NCBI GenBank assembly: GCA_036478595.1
Contig: JAZGEF010000020.1
Location: forward strand, 1-64,000
Origin: Granulosicoccus sp036478595
GTDB taxonomy: Bacteria > Pseudomonadota > Gammaproteobacteria > Granulosicoccales > Granulosicoccaceae
Direction: 5' to 3'
DNA: 64,000 nucleotides
Of the stretch, positions 25,559 to 35,846 are shown one piece after another (position 1 is the first letter of the stretch; each line of letters begins with the position of its first letter). Below the pieces are notes generated by a model. That model did not search any database and was not told the origin of the DNA. It saw only the letters and a program-made list of their open reading frames with translations. The position numbers and the translations under genes were made by a program.

Positions 25559-28222
25559 ATGGCCAACGAAAAACCGACTGATACCGACGAAACAGAAACA
25601 CGTGAATGGCTGGACGCACTTGATGCCGTTATTGATCGAGAAGGTACCGAACGTGCGCACTTTATTCTTGAAAAACTGATTGACAAGTCTCGTCGATCAG
25701 GCGCTAACCTACCCTACACCGCAAACACTGCTTACGTTAATACGATCCCCCCTCATCTTGAAGTTCCGAACCCAGGCGATCACGAACTAGAACAGCGAAT
25801 CCGATCGATGATCCGGTGGAATGCAACTGCAATGGTGTTACGCGCCAATCGAGATGATTCTGGCCTCGGTGGTCATATCGCTAGTTTTGCATCGGCTGCG
25901 ACTTTATACGACGTCGGCTTCAATCATTTTTTCCACGCACCCACGCCTGATCATGGTGGTGATGTCGTAATGGTCCAAGGGCATTCAGCTCCTGGTATTT
26001 ATGCGCGTTCATTTTTAGAAGGCCGCCTTAGTGCCGACGATCTTGATAAATTCAGGCGCGAAGTGGATGGCGATGGTCTTTCTTCTTACCCACACCCATG
26101 GTTAATGCCTGAGTATTGGCAATTTCCAACGGTATCGATGGGTTGGTGTTCGCTAACATCAATTTACCAAGCACGTTTCATGAAGTACTTACAACATCGT
26201 AGTTTAGCCAAAACTGACAACCGTAAAGTTTGGGCATTCCTGGGTGATGGCGAAATGGATGAGCCTGAGTCGCTTGGTGCAATCTCTCTTGCTGGGCGCG
26301 AAAAACTCGATAACCTCGTATTTGTCGTTAACTGTAATTTGCAACGCCTGGATGGCCCGGTGCGTGGCAACGGCAAAATCATCCAAGAACTCGAAGGCAT
26401 GTTTCGAGGAGCCGGTTGGAACGTTATCAAAGTCATTTGGGGTTCTTACTGGGACCCCTTACTCGCACGTGACACCAGCGGCAAGCTTGCGCAACTGATG
26501 ATGGAAACGGTTGACGGAGAATATCAAAACTTTAAGGCTAAAAGTGGAGCCTACACAAGAGAACACTTCTTTGGCAAGTACCCCGAGACAAAAGCGCTTG
26601 TCTCCAGCATGAGTGATGAAGACATCTGGCGCCTCAATCGCGGTGGACATGATCCACACAAACTTTATGCTGCCTACTTAGAAGCAACACAGCACACCGG
26701 CCAACCCACCATCATATTAACCAAGACAGTAAAAGGTTATGGTATGGGTGAATCAGGTGAAGGCACCAACGCCACTCATCAGCAAAAAAGTATGGATATG
26801 GACGCGCTTAAGAAAATGCGTGACCGTTTCGCTATCCCTTTAACTGATGCGCAAGTTGAAAACTTTGAATACGTACAGCCCGACCCTGATAGTGACGAAA
26901 TTAAGTACATGCAGGAGCGCCGGAAAGCCTTAGGTGGTTATCTGCCACAGCGTAAGAAATTTGCTGAACCCTTAGACGTACCACCACTGAGTGACTTTAA
27001 GGTGTTGCTGGACGGCTCAGGCGATAGAGAAATGTCCACCACGATGGCATTTGTCAGAATGCTTACGATACTCACACGTGATAAAAAAATTGGCAAAAAC
27101 ATTGTGCCGATCGTGCCAGACGAGGCACGTACATTTGGTATGGAAGGCATGTTTAGGCAGCTGGGCATTTATTCATCAGTTGGGCAGTTATACGAGCCAC
27201 AAGATCGCGACCAGATCATGTACTACAAGGAGGACAAATCTGGCCAGATCCTAGAAGAAGGTATTACCGAAGCCGGCGCCATGGCTAGTTGGTTAGCAGC
27301 AGCCACGGCTTACAGTACTCACGGCGTAAATATGGTGCCGTTTTATATTTACTACTCCATGTTTGGTTTTCAACGTATTGGTGATCTAGCCTATTTAGCG
27401 GGTGACATGCGAGCCTGCGGCTTTTTAATTGGTGGCACTGCCGGGCGAACCACGCTCAATGGTGAGGGCCTTCAGCACGAAGACGGCCATTCATTGATAC
27501 TGGCTAATACCATTCCCAACTGCGTTAGCTACGACCCTTGCTTCGGCTACGAGATGGCAATCATCATCCATGACGGGATGACACGCATGCTCGAAAAGCG
27601 CGAATCGATTTATTACTACATCACCGCGATGAACGAAAACTATGTGCAGCCGGCGATGCCATCAGGTGTTGAAGAAGGCATCATCAAAGGTATCTACATG
27701 TTGCAAGCGCGTAAAAAACCCGAGGGCTTATCCGTTCGCTTGCTTGGTGGTGGTACGATTTTACGCGAAGTAATTGCAGCGGCAACAATGCTTTGTGATG
27801 ATTGGAAGATCGACTCGGAGATATTTAGCATCACTAGTTTTAACGAATTGGCACGTGATGGCCTGGATGTGGAGCGTTGGAACATGTTGCACCCTGAAGA
27901 TGTGCCTAAGGTTCCGTACATAACCTCAGTGCTGGGCGATAACGACGCCCCAGTTATTAGCTCAACTGATTATATGAAGGCTTATTCAGATCAAGTGAGA
28001 GAATACGTACCCGCTACATTTGTTGCATTGGGCACGGATGGCTTTGGTCGGTCAGATACTCGCGCCAAACTGCGCGAATTCTTTGAAGTCGATCGCCGAT
28101 ACGTTGTGGTAGCAGCGTTACACGCTCTGGCTCAAGATGGCAAGATTGAAAAATCGATTGTTGCAGAGGCAATTGCAAAGTATGCGATTGATCCCAACAA
28201 ACCTAATCCGGTAACGGTGTAA
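25559..28222 (+). CDS. aceE: Pyruvate dehydrogenase E1 component, homodimeric type (AceE)
   Basis: Thiamine-diphosphate-dependent E1 of the pyruvate dehydrogenase complex; it decarboxylates pyruvate and acetylates the lipoyl group of AceF. At 887 residues it has the same length as E. coli AceE. Diagnostic segments are YTANTAYVNTIP near the N-terminus, FLGDGEMDEPES through NLVFVVNCNLQRLDGPVRGN (the ThDP/Mg site), TVKGYGMG, and the C-terminal transketolase-like part GTAGRTTLNGEGLQHEDGHS. It is first in aceE-aceF-lpdA, 10 bases before aceF. The 86-base upstream gap has no PdhR-like operator that I can recognise. Confidence 0.97.
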   Translation: MANEKPTDTDETETREWLDALDAVIDREGTERAHFILEKLIDKSRRSGANLPYTANTAYVNTIPPHLEVPNPGDHELEQRIRSMIRWNATAMVLRANRDDSGLGGHIASFASAATLYDVGFNHFFHAPTPDHGGDVVMVQGHSAPGIYARSFLEGRLSADDLDKFRREVDGDGLSSYPHPWLMPEYWQFPTVSMGWCSLTSIYQARFMKYLQHRSLAKTDNRKVWAFLGDGEMDEPESLGAISLAGREKLDNLVFVVNCNLQRLDGPVRGNGKIIQELEGMFRGAGWNVIKVIWGSYWDPLLARDTSGKLAQLMMETVDGEYQNFKAKSGAYTREHFFGKYPETKALVSSMSDEDIWRLNRGGHDPHKLYAAYLEATQHTGQPTIILTKTVKGYGMGESGEGTNATHQQKSMDMDALKKMRDRFAIPLTDAQVENFEYVQPDPDSDEIKYMQERRKALGGYLPQRKKFAEPLDVPPLSDFKVLLDGSGDREMSTTMAFVRMLTILTRDKKIGKNIVPIVPDEARTFGMEGMFRQLGIYSSVGQLYEPQDRDQIMYYKEDKSGQILEEGITEAGAMASWLAAATAYSTHGVNMVPFYIYYSMFGFQRIGDLAYLAGDMRACGFLIGGTAGRTTLNGEGLQHEDGHSLILANTIPNCVSYDPCFGYEMAIIIHDGMTRMLEKRESIYYYITAMNENYVQPAMPSGVEEGIIKGIYMLQARKKPEGLSVRLLGGGTILREVIAAATMLCDDWKIDSEIFSITSFNELARDGLDVERWNMLHPEDVPKVPYITSVLGDNDAPVISSTDYMKAYSDQVREYVPATFVALGTDGFGRSDTRAKLREFFEVDRRYVVVAALHALAQDGKIEKSIVAEAIAKYAIDPNKPNPVTV

Positions 28223-28232
28223 GGAGCGGATC

Positions 28233-29588
28233 ATGGCAGACAAGCCAAACATAATTGATATCACGGTCCCCGACATCGGTGACGTTGAAAACGTGGAGAT
28301 TATCGAAATACTGGTTAGCGAGGGCGATCAGCTTGCAACCGATGATTCCATACTGACACTTGAAAGCGACAAGGCCAGTATGGAAATACCCGCAGCGCAT
28401 GCGGGCATCGTTAAATCCATTAGCGTTACTGTGGGTGCGTCGATTAACGTCGGCGATGTTATCGGCACCATGCAGATTGAAAACTCTGCAAGCGACGCCC
28501 CTGCTGACACAAGCAGCGAGAGCGAGGCTACCGCATCTGCAAAATCAGTAGAGACGGCAGCTGTTGCCACTCAACCGTCCGCTCCAGCGCCATTTACACC
28601 AGCAGTAAACGTTGATACTGCAGCAAAGCAATCAACTAACTCACCTACAGCTCATCTTGAAACCGGCAAACAGTCATTGCCCCATGCTAGCCCTGGTGTA
28701 AGACGCTACGCTCGGGAGCACGGTGCCAACCTGCACCTCATTACAGGGTCAGGCCGTAAAGGACGAATTGCTCGTACCGATGTAACGCTGTTTATTAAAG
28801 GTGCAATGGAAGGAAGCCAATCCAGCTATTCTGGATCTGGACAATCGCACTCTGGCATACCTGCCATACCTGAAGTCGACTTCAGTAAATTTGGAGAAAC
28901 TGAACGAGTAGAATTAGGGCGAATAAACAAACTCAGTGCCAGTAACTTGCATCGCGCATGGCTTAACGTGCCAATGGTTACGCACCACGACAGTGCAGAC
29001 ATCACCGAGATGGAAGCTTTTCGTAAGCAATTGAAAACCGAAACTGTTGAGGGTGATGCAAAAATTACGGGGCTAGCCTTTCATATGAAAGCGCTGGCAG
29101 CCACACTAAAAGTATTCCCCAAAGTGAACTCATCACTAGCACCAGATGGGCAATCACTGATTTATAAAAAATACTTTCATATTGGTATTGCCGTCGACAC
29201 ACCTAACGGTTTGGTGGTGCCAGTATTTAGAGATGTTGATCAAAAGAGTATTCAGCAGCTTGCCACCGAGATGGCTGATATAAGCACTCGTGCTAGAGCG
29301 AAAAAGCTAAAACCCGACGAAATGCAAGGTGCATCAATAACAATTTCCAGCCTCGGCGGTATTGGTGGTACTGCATTTACACCTATTGTTAATCCACCAG
29401 AGGTAGCCATACTCGGTATCACCCGAGCGAAGATGGCACCGGTGTGGAATGGAACCGAATTTCTCCCTCGCCTACTGTGCCCGCTAGATTTAAGCTATGA
29501 CCATCGAGTGGTTGACGGTGCAGACGCCGCGCGCTTTATGGCGCACTACTGCAAAACTATCGGCGATATTCGCCGCCTACTGTTGTAA
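28233..29588 (+). CDS. aceF: Dihydrolipoyllysine-residue acetyltransferase, PDH E2 (AceF)
   Basis: Core E2 of the pyruvate dehydrogenase complex; it transfers the acetyl group from lipoyl-lysine to CoA. The 451-residue protein has one lipoyl domain (~5-80; the lipoylated Lys is in ESDKASMEIP), an Ala/Thr/Pro-rich linker, the E1/E3-binding domain (~145-185; ASPGVRRYAREHGANL, GSGRKGRIARTDV) and the catalytic domain (~215-451) ending SYDHRVVDGADAARF with the His of DHRxxDG. E. coli has three lipoyl domains; one is common elsewhere. AAGGAG lies 8 bases before ATG 28233. It is 9 bases before lpdA. Confidence 0.96.
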   Translation: MADKPNIIDITVPDIGDVENVEIIEILVSEGDQLATDDSILTLESDKASMEIPAAHAGIVKSISVTVGASINVGDVIGTMQIENSASDAPADTSSESEATASAKSVETAAVATQPSAPAPFTPAVNVDTAAKQSTNSPTAHLETGKQSLPHASPGVRRYAREHGANLHLITGSGRKGRIARTDVTLFIKGAMEGSQSSYSGSGQSHSGIPAIPEVDFSKFGETERVELGRINKLSASNLHRAWLNVPMVTHHDSADITEMEAFRKQLKTETVEGDAKITGLAFHMKALAATLKVFPKVNSSLAPDGQSLIYKKYFHIGIAVDTPNGLVVPVFRDVDQKSIQQLATEMADISTRARAKKLKPDEMQGASITISSLGGIGGTAFTPIVNPPEVAILGITRAKMAPVWNGTEFLPRLLCPLDLSYDHRVVDGADAARFMAHYCKTIGDIRRLLL

Positions 29589-29597
29589 CTTATCTGC

Positions 29598-31337
29598 ATG
29601 AGTGAATTAAAAACAATTCAAGTTCCCGATATTGGTGACGCCGACTCTGTCGAGATTATCGAAGTATTAATATCCGACAATCAACAGTTATCAATAGACG
29701 ATTCACTTATCACTGTTGAAAGTGATAAGGCCAGCATGGAGATCCCCTCACCCGTTGCAGGCACCGTGACCTCAGTGTTGGTTAAGCCTGGTGATAAGGT
29801 GTCAGCCGGCAGCGATATACTCGTGATGGCTATTAATGATACTAACGACCATACCGCCACTGAAGCGCCAGCACAGGATACGACAAGCGCGCCAGCCAAG
29901 CCCAAAACAAACACGTTTGATTCAGATGCTTATGACGTAGTCGTAATTGGTGCAGGCCCTGGTGGTTATACCGCTGCGTTTCGCGCCGCCGACCTGGGTT
30001 TAAACGTTGCGTTAATAGAACGGTATGAATCGCTTGGTGGCGTCTGCCTAAACGTTGGTTGTATCCCATCAAAAGCGCTACTGCACACTGCGGCCGTAAT
30101 CGATGAAGCCAAGCATCTAGAAAAACAGGGCATAAGCTTTGCCGAGCCATCTATTGATATTGACAAGCTACGTAGTTTTAAAGAATCTGTGGTTGGCCAA
30201 TTAACCAATGGGCTTAAAGGCATGGCAAAGCAGCGCAAGGTAACTGTGCTCACCGGTAACGCAAGCTTTGAGTCAAACACCGCTGTCGCGATCGAAAGCA
30301 GTGGTGCTACCCAATCAATCAGCTTTAAGAATGCCATCATTGCCGCAGGCTCTCAAAGCGTAAAAATCCCCGGGTTTCCTTATGATGACGAGCGTATGCT
30401 TGATTCAACACGGGCGCTTGAACTACAGAGTATCCCAGATAAATTATTGATTATCGGTGGCGGTATAATCGGTCTAGAAATGGGCTGTGTGTATGCAGCA
30501 CTGGGCACCAAGATAACAGTTGTCGAATTGTCTGATCAATTGATGCCGGGTTGCGATGCGGATTTACTCAAGCCACTGCAACAAAAATTATCTAACGATT
30601 TTGAAGCCATTTACACAGGCTCAAAAGTAACAAAGGTAGAGGCCGCAAAAAATGGCTTAACTGCGTTTTTTGAAGGTGGCAAAGCACCCGCCACCGAGCA
30701 ATATGACAAAGTGTTGCTAGCAGTGGGCCGATCACCTAATGGCCTCAAGCTTAATGCTACAGCTGCTGGCGTGGAGGTTACGGAACGTGGCTATATTAAT
30801 GTTGATCAACAACAGCGTACTAATGTTACCAACATATTCGCCATTGGCGATATCGTTGGCCAACCTATGCTGGCACACAAAGCAACGCACGAAGGCAAGG
30901 TAGCCGCCGAAGTTTGCGCCGGAAAAAAATCATTCTTTGATGCACGCACTATCCCGTCAGTTGCCTATACCGATCCGGAAGTCTCTTGGATGGGCCTTAC
31001 CGAAACCGATGCCAAAGCTAACGGCGTTGAATTTGAGAAAGCCAGTTTTCCATGGGCGGCGAGTGGTCGAAATCTAAGCATGGGTAGCAAATCGGGTTTA
31101 ACAAAAATTCTATTCGATCCAAATACTAAAAAAATACTGGGTGCGGGCATTGTTGGCAAAAACGCTGGCGAACTCATTGCAGAAGCCGTGCTTGCGCTGG
31201 AAATGGGTGCAGATATAGAAGACCTTGCATTAACAATCCATCCACACCCAACTCTATCTGAGACACTTAATTTTGCGGCAGAAGTAGCGGAAGGGACAGT
31301 GACCGATATTTACTTACCAAAAAAGCGTAAACGCTAG
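29598..31337 (+). CDS. lpdA: Dihydrolipoyl dehydrogenase with N-terminal lipoyl domain (PDH E3)
   Basis: Flavoprotein E3 that reoxidises dihydrolipoamide with NAD+. The 579-residue protein is about 100 residues longer than plain Lpd because it starts with a lipoyl domain (~5-78, VESDKASMEIPSP), a Thr/Ala/Pro linker, then the FAD fold (VVVIGAGPGGYTAAFRAA), the redox disulfide GGVCLNVGCIPSK, the NAD-binding motif IIGGGIIGLEMG and the C-terminal catalytic His-Glu segment HPHPTLSE. Lipoyl-Lpd fusions are known in Neisseria and many beta- and gammaproteobacteria. It ends the operon and converges with hyuA. Confidence 0.96.
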   Translation: MSELKTIQVPDIGDADSVEIIEVLISDNQQLSIDDSLITVESDKASMEIPSPVAGTVTSVLVKPGDKVSAGSDILVMAINDTNDHTATEAPAQDTTSAPAKPKTNTFDSDAYDVVVIGAGPGGYTAAFRAADLGLNVALIERYESLGGVCLNVGCIPSKALLHTAAVIDEAKHLEKQGISFAEPSIDIDKLRSFKESVVGQLTNGLKGMAKQRKVTVLTGNASFESNTAVAIESSGATQSISFKNAIIAAGSQSVKIPGFPYDDERMLDSTRALELQSIPDKLLIIGGGIIGLEMGCVYAALGTKITVVELSDQLMPGCDADLLKPLQQKLSNDFEAIYTGSKVTKVEAAKNGLTAFFEGGKAPATEQYDKVLLAVGRSPNGLKLNATAAGVEVTERGYINVDQQQRTNVTNIFAIGDIVGQPMLAHKATHEGKVAAEVCAGKKSFFDARTIPSVAYTDPEVSWMGLTETDAKANGVEFEKASFPWAASGRNLSMGSKSGLTKILFDPNTKKILGAGIVGKNAGELIAEAVLALEMGADIEDLALTIHPHPTLSETLNFAAEVAEGTVTDIYLPKKRKR

Positions 31338-31399
31338 CGCCCCCGTCTGGGCACCAGGTCAATCCGCTTAGAAATTTCGCTTAGCTACACGCTTAAAAT

Positions 31400-33442
31400 T
31401 TATTCAGCAGTTCTCGCCGCTAGTTTGGCTTGCGCCGGCCGGCCGATGGCCGTCGCCACGATTCGACATTCGAAGAACACGTCCTGGCCGTGTGTATTCA
31501 CTATATTGTCATAACGGTCCGCCGTTACCACGATATCGGTCGCACCCGCCTCGATCGCTTTTTGTTTAGCTCTCGAATTTGCCCAAACAATAGCCGCCGC
31601 GGCGGCGTCTTCTAGCTCTTCCCTGTTTTGCGCGCCATCAGGAAAATGCACAGTCACTTGCTTGCCACTACTAGGTGTAATCATTATTTCCTGTTGTTGC
31701 CTGATCCTCCCCACTATCGCACCTAGAGCGTTTGCAACATGCGCATGCTCTGGTATGTGTACTTTCGTATTCAGTAGATCCGTCAACGCGGGGTAATAAC
31801 AAGCCACCGGAGCACCCAAGGCAACAATCGGCATTTGCAGTTGAGCTTGCAAACGCAAATGGTTTGAGTTGTCATTATGGCGTGCATCATTTTTGCCAGC
31901 CTCGCTAATGAAAGCAGATTCAAGCAAGGCTTTCTGAGAATCAGATAAGCCCATGCCCATTTGACGTTTTTTACTCGAAGGATCATCAACGACACTATTG
32001 ATCAACGCCAAAGCAGTTTTGTGTGAAACCTGCGCTTGTATTGAACGACAAAACTCATCAATGCTAGCGAATGTTTGTCCCATGTTTTCAGCAGCGTAAC
32101 GCTGCATTAACACGGCACCTAATTGCGCGCCGCGACGCTCCCAGTTGCCCTGATCTTGCAATACATGACTGGCATCACTTGGGGTAAATCCAGATAACAA
32201 TACAGCCCCTCTCTGTACTAACTTAGTTAAGGCGCGCTCCATGGTTTGCTGTTTAAATAGAGTTTGAAGAGCAATGGGCGCATGCTTAATCTGCTCCCAA
32301 AGTTCGCCTTGAGCTGCAGTCAGGTCGGATGCGCTGGCTGAATGAGCCATCACAAACTGCCCAGCGTGCGTTGTAATATAAGCTTCCTCTGATTGCTCTT
32401 GTAATATGTCGAGTAAATGTGGATGCTGCATGGTCAGCAAGCTCAGCGGCATCACGCGTTGGGGGCCTATGTCAAAACTTTTAGTATCTCGGTTATAGCT
32501 AATGGCGCTATCACCGCCCAATCCATATGTTTTGACATCGATAGCGCTAACCATCGTGCGCCAACCACCTATTGTTGCACCGTTGGGATCTAGGCGAGGG
32601 CTGCCATATTGAATCATGGCAATATCCGTTGTCGTTCCACCCATGTCGGATACAAGCATCGTCTCATCATCACACATAAACTGCGCACCCACCACACTGG
32701 CAGCTGGCCCACTCAGGATGGTTTCAACAGGCGATGCTAACGCCACATCGGCAGACACCAACGAGCCATCGCCTTTTACAACCATCAGTGGACAGTCAAT
32801 TTGATGCTCTAGCAGTAATTGCCTAGCGGCTAACAACAAAGACGAAATCATTGGGATTAGGCGTGCATTTAAAAGGGCCGTTAAAGCACGACGAGGTGCA
32901 TCGAGGCCCGAACTAAGCATATGACCACAACTCACCGGCATACCCGTTTTAGCTTTGATCAACTCCATCGCTGCTAATTCATGTTCCGGGTTTCGCACCG
33001 CAAACACGGATGAAATAGCAAACGCATCAACCTTGCCGGCAACGCCGTCGATATGTTTTTCTAATAATTGAAGATCCAGCTCCGCCAGTTTCTTCCCGCT
33101 AGCGTTATGCCCACCATCAAGGAAGAAATGCGGATCGCCCCCCAACGCTTGTTGCAATTTGGCTCGCTGCATTTGCGCATCGGAGAAACCAATCAACAGC
33201 AAGCAGACTGGCCTGCCCGTACCCTCGACTAAAGCATTGGTCGCCAAGGTTGTCGAAACGGACACCAGGGTGATGGGATGAAATTGTTCGGATAAAACTG
33301 CCTCGGTAGCTCCGCGCAGCCCTTCGATCAAATTAGTGTGTGTTGTCAGAGACTTGGCACTGGCAACGATTTTTTGTGACTCATTTATCATAACAGCATC
33401 GGTATAGGTGCCGCCTGTGTCGAGTCCAAGCTGAAAAGCCAT
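31400..33442 (-). CDS. Hydantoinase/oxoprolinase family protein, HyuA-type subunit
   Basis: A 680-residue ATP-dependent amidohydrolase subunit of the N-methylhydantoinase A/5-oxoprolinase family. The N-terminus GLDTGGTYTDAVMI is the phosphate-binding loop of this actin-like ATPase fold; VSTTLATNALVEG and VSDMGGTTTDIAMI are further signatures. HyuA normally works with HyuB, encoded next door or fused; neither is present here. Substrate (hydantoin, 5-oxoproline, acetone-type or other) cannot be assigned. It starts at ATG 33442 and diverges from the pilin operon (135-base gap). Confidence 0.88.
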   Translation of the reverse strand: MAFQLGLDTGGTYTDAVMINESQKIVASAKSLTTHTNLIEGLRGATEAVLSEQFHPITLVSVSTTLATNALVEGTGRPVCLLLIGFSDAQMQRAKLQQALGGDPHFFLDGGHNASGKKLAELDLQLLEKHIDGVAGKVDAFAISSVFAVRNPEHELAAMELIKAKTGMPVSCGHMLSSGLDAPRRALTALLNARLIPMISSLLLAARQLLLEHQIDCPLMVVKGDGSLVSADVALASPVETILSGPAASVVGAQFMCDDETMLVSDMGGTTTDIAMIQYGSPRLDPNGATIGGWRTMVSAIDVKTYGLGGDSAISYNRDTKSFDIGPQRVMPLSLLTMQHPHLLDILQEQSEEAYITTHAGQFVMAHSASASDLTAAQGELWEQIKHAPIALQTLFKQQTMERALTKLVQRGAVLLSGFTPSDASHVLQDQGNWERRGAQLGAVLMQRYAAENMGQTFASIDEFCRSIQAQVSHKTALALINSVVDDPSSKKRQMGMGLSDSQKALLESAFISEAGKNDARHNDNSNHLRLQAQLQMPIVALGAPVACYYPALTDLLNTKVHIPEHAHVANALGAIVGRIRQQQEIMITPSSGKQVTVHFPDGAQNREELEDAAAAAIVWANSRAKQKAIEAGATDIVVTADRYDNIVNTHGQDVFFECRIVATAIGRPAQAKLAARTAE

Positions 33443-33577
33443 GTGCTTTTATTCACATAATTGAATCTAACTAACACTATCGACTACTAAAGCCACCCTG
33501 TAAACCATAAGGAGTGTAATTCCTCCAAATCTTGCCGCTATTGAGAAATAAGAAGAACACTATCTCGATCTGGGCAC

Positions 33578-34186
33578 ATGAATAGGATAATCTACGTCGC
33601 CAGAAGTCAGGGGTTCACGCTAATGGAATTATTGGTGACACTGGTCGTTGCCGGAATTCTAATGGGCGTTGGCGCTCCAAGCTTCGAACAGGCTATGGCC
33701 AACAGCCGGCAAACGGCTGTGTACAACTCATTAGTCGGCTCTATGCGGCTCGCGAGATCAGAGGCGATCAAGCAGTCTGGTAGCGTGGCTGTCTGTGCGC
33801 GTGCATCAAGCACCAGTAACACCTGTGGCGCTGATTGGAATGAAGGATGGCTGGTATTTACTGACGGTGGCGTAACACCTGGTGTAATCGATGACACTGA
33901 AATCTTGCTTCGAGTTGAGAAACAAACCACTGGTAACATCGAAGTCGACAACAAGGCCCTACTACAGAACAATGCCAGCGAACCGATCAATCGCCCGTTC
34001 ATCCGCTTTGGCCCAAGAGGAACCAGCAACTGGCGCGGTGCGGGAACTTATCAATTTTGTGACCGAAGAGGCACTGACCATGCCTTAGCAATCAACATCA
34101 CTCTAAGCGGTGATGTTAGAAAAGCACGGCGCAATGACACTAATGTGTTGCTCGATGCATTCCAGGCGCCTGTCACATGCCCCTAA
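33578..34186 (+). CDS. fimT: Type IV minor pilin, GspH/FimT family (copy 1)
   Basis: A 202-residue type IV prepilin-like protein. It has a short basic leader ending RSQG, a prepilin peptidase site G|FTLMELL with Glu at +5, a hydrophobic helix to about residue 35 (VVAGILMGVGAPSF) and a GspH/FimT C-terminal domain with four Cys (VCARASS, NTCGADW, QFCDRRG, PVTCP). In Pseudomonas the equivalent FimU/FimT proteins help prime pilus assembly at the tip. It is first in operon 1; its stop overlaps the pilV start by 10 bases. There is no clear ribosome site before ATG 33578. Confidence 0.92.
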   Translation: MNRIIYVARSQGFTLMELLVTLVVAGILMGVGAPSFEQAMANSRQTAVYNSLVGSMRLARSEAIKQSGSVAVCARASSTSNTCGADWNEGWLVFTDGGVTPGVIDDTEILLRVEKQTTGNIEVDNKALLQNNASEPINRPFIRFGPRGTSNWRGAGTYQFCDRRGTDHALAINITLSGDVRKARRNDTNVLLDAFQAPVTCP

Positions 34187-34755
34187 TTAAAATAAAACAT
34201 CAGGCTCGGCTACAAAGCAGCAACCCCATGTACTCGATAAGCAACTCCAATAGAAGAAGCCAAAACGGTGTTGGCCTAATCGAAGTCTTATTGGCTGTCG
34301 TGGTGTTATCAATCGGTTTTTTGGCAGCCGCTCGTATGCAAGTTGAAGGTATGCAGGCCAACCAAGTTGCACTGTTTACGTCCCAAGCAAACTTTATGTT
34401 GCGTGATATTACCGATCGAATGCGGGCTAACCCGAAAGGCGTTGCTGATGGTATTTACGACAGTATGAGCACTGTGACTAGTGCAAGCTTACCAAGCTGC
34501 ATTACTGCGCAAACTGCTTGCACACCCGCACAGCTAGCAGAAGCGGATCTCTACAGTTGGAGAAGCAAGCTTTACGAGCCCGCTGGATCACTAAATTTTG
34601 TACCTAGTCTACCGAGCTCTGCAACGATAGCGGCACGTGGCGAAATAGTGCGTGATCCACTTACCAATGCATACGCGCTGACTATGTACTGGAGTGAATT
34701 CGATAATAATGGTGATCCGCAGGAGCAAACGCTCCAAGTACATTTTTCGCCATGA
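34177..34755 (+). CDS. pilV: Type IV pilus minor pilin PilV (copy 1)
   Basis: A minor pilin with leader cleavage at QNG|VGLIEVLLAVVVLSIGF (Glu at +5), followed by the PilV signature AAARMQVEGMQANQVALFTSQA and DITDRMRANPKG. The C-terminal part is short, with one Cys pair (SCITAQTAC). ATG 34177 overlaps the fimT stop by 10 bases; the same 10-base overlap occurs in the second operon, which supports it, although ATG 34228 would give a more normal leader length. PilV is part of the priming/tip complex. Confidence 0.9.
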   Translation: MPLIKIKHQARLQSSNPMYSISNSNRRSQNGVGLIEVLLAVVVLSIGFLAAARMQVEGMQANQVALFTSQANFMLRDITDRMRANPKGVADGIYDSMSTVTSASLPSCITAQTACTPAQLAEADLYSWRSKLYEPAGSLNFVPSLPSSATIAARGEIVRDPLTNAYALTMYWSEFDNNGDPQEQTLQVHFSP

Positions 34756-35846
34756 AAATTCCACAAAAAATAACGCTGCGAAAGCAACTAGGTTTTTCAC
34801 TCATCGAGCTACTCATCGCCTCCATGCTCGGCATCATGTTGGTCGGTGGAGTGATAACAGTATTTTCTGGCACGAAGCGCAGCAGCGCCATCAACAGTAA
34901 CTTAACCGAGTTACAAGAAAACGCTCGATTTGCGCTTGAATCAATTATGCGTGAAGCACGTATGGCTGGTTTTCAAGGTTGTGTGGATATCAACACAGCA
35001 TCAGCGAGCATTAAAGCTGATGCCGCTCCAACTGATAATTTATACGCCACTGCGGTACAAAGCTCCGTGGTGACTACCCCGACACAGTGGACGCCAGCGC
35101 CGCCAATGAATTTTAATATTCCAGTGGGCATTGGCGCACCAGTACCCGGCACACACACCTTATCTATTCAAGGCGGTAGCCCAGAAACATTTGCACTGAA
35201 TCCAATGCAAAGGGTCGATGATCCGATCGTTTTAGCTGGGCCAACTGACAACTTTGTTGAAGGGGATCTTGCGTTAATCTCTAATTGCCAAGTTGCAGAT
35301 ATAGTCACGATTACAGCCGTCGGCGGTGCAACTTTGGCACATGATGGATCCGGAAACGGCGGAGATGATCGTCTCTCGGCCACCTATGGTCAAGCAGGTG
35401 CTCAAAATCGTGCACGTATTATGCGATTTGAAGCCAACATATTCTACATTGGAAACACCACTAGGCGAAACAGCAGTGGAGACCCCGTTTACGCACTGTA
35501 TCGACAAACCCTGCCCTACAGCCGTCCGCCTATAGAAATGGTTGAAGGTGTAGACAATATGCGCATTCGCCTTGGCTATAGAGATCCGAGTTCAAAGGAC
35601 AATTTGACGCTCAGTAGCCCGAATGCAGCTGCACCGGTAGGTCAGATCGAAACCGTGCAAATTGGCTTGTTGTTGCAATCAATTGATCCAGTAACCGATG
35701 TTGATGACAATAAATCCTATTTTTTAGCTGGCGATCAGATCCTACCAGCAGGTGCTTCAGGTGCTCAACTCGGATTAACTCACGCAGGCGATAGACGTCT
35801 ACGTATGGCCTTTAGCTCATCTGTGACTATCAGGAATCGAAGGTGA
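34752..35846 (+). CDS. pilW: Type IV pilus minor pilin PilW (copy 1)
   Basis: A 364-residue minor pilin. Processing site QLG|FSLIELLIASMLGIML (Glu +5), then the PilW signature VITVFSGTKRSSAINSNLTELQENARFALESIMREARMAGF in consecutive segments, and the C-terminal domain with YALYRQTLPYSRPPIEMVEGVDNMRI. An ATGA overlap with pilV (34752-34755) indicates translational coupling. It ends with a GTGA overlap with pilX. Confidence 0.93.
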   Translation: MKIPQKITLRKQLGFSLIELLIASMLGIMLVGGVITVFSGTKRSSAINSNLTELQENARFALESIMREARMAGFQGCVDINTASASIKADAAPTDNLYATAVQSSVVTTPTQWTPAPPMNFNIPVGIGAPVPGTHTLSIQGGSPETFALNPMQRVDDPIVLAGPTDNFVEGDLALISNCQVADIVTITAVGGATLAHDGSGNGGDDRLSATYGQAGAQNRARIMRFEANIFYIGNTTRRNSSGDPVYALYRQTLPYSRPPIEMVEGVDNMRIRLGYRDPSSKDNLTLSSPNAAAPVGQIETVQIGLLLQSIDPVTDVDDNKSYFLAGDQILPAGASGAQLGLTHAGDRRLRMAFSSSVTIRNRR

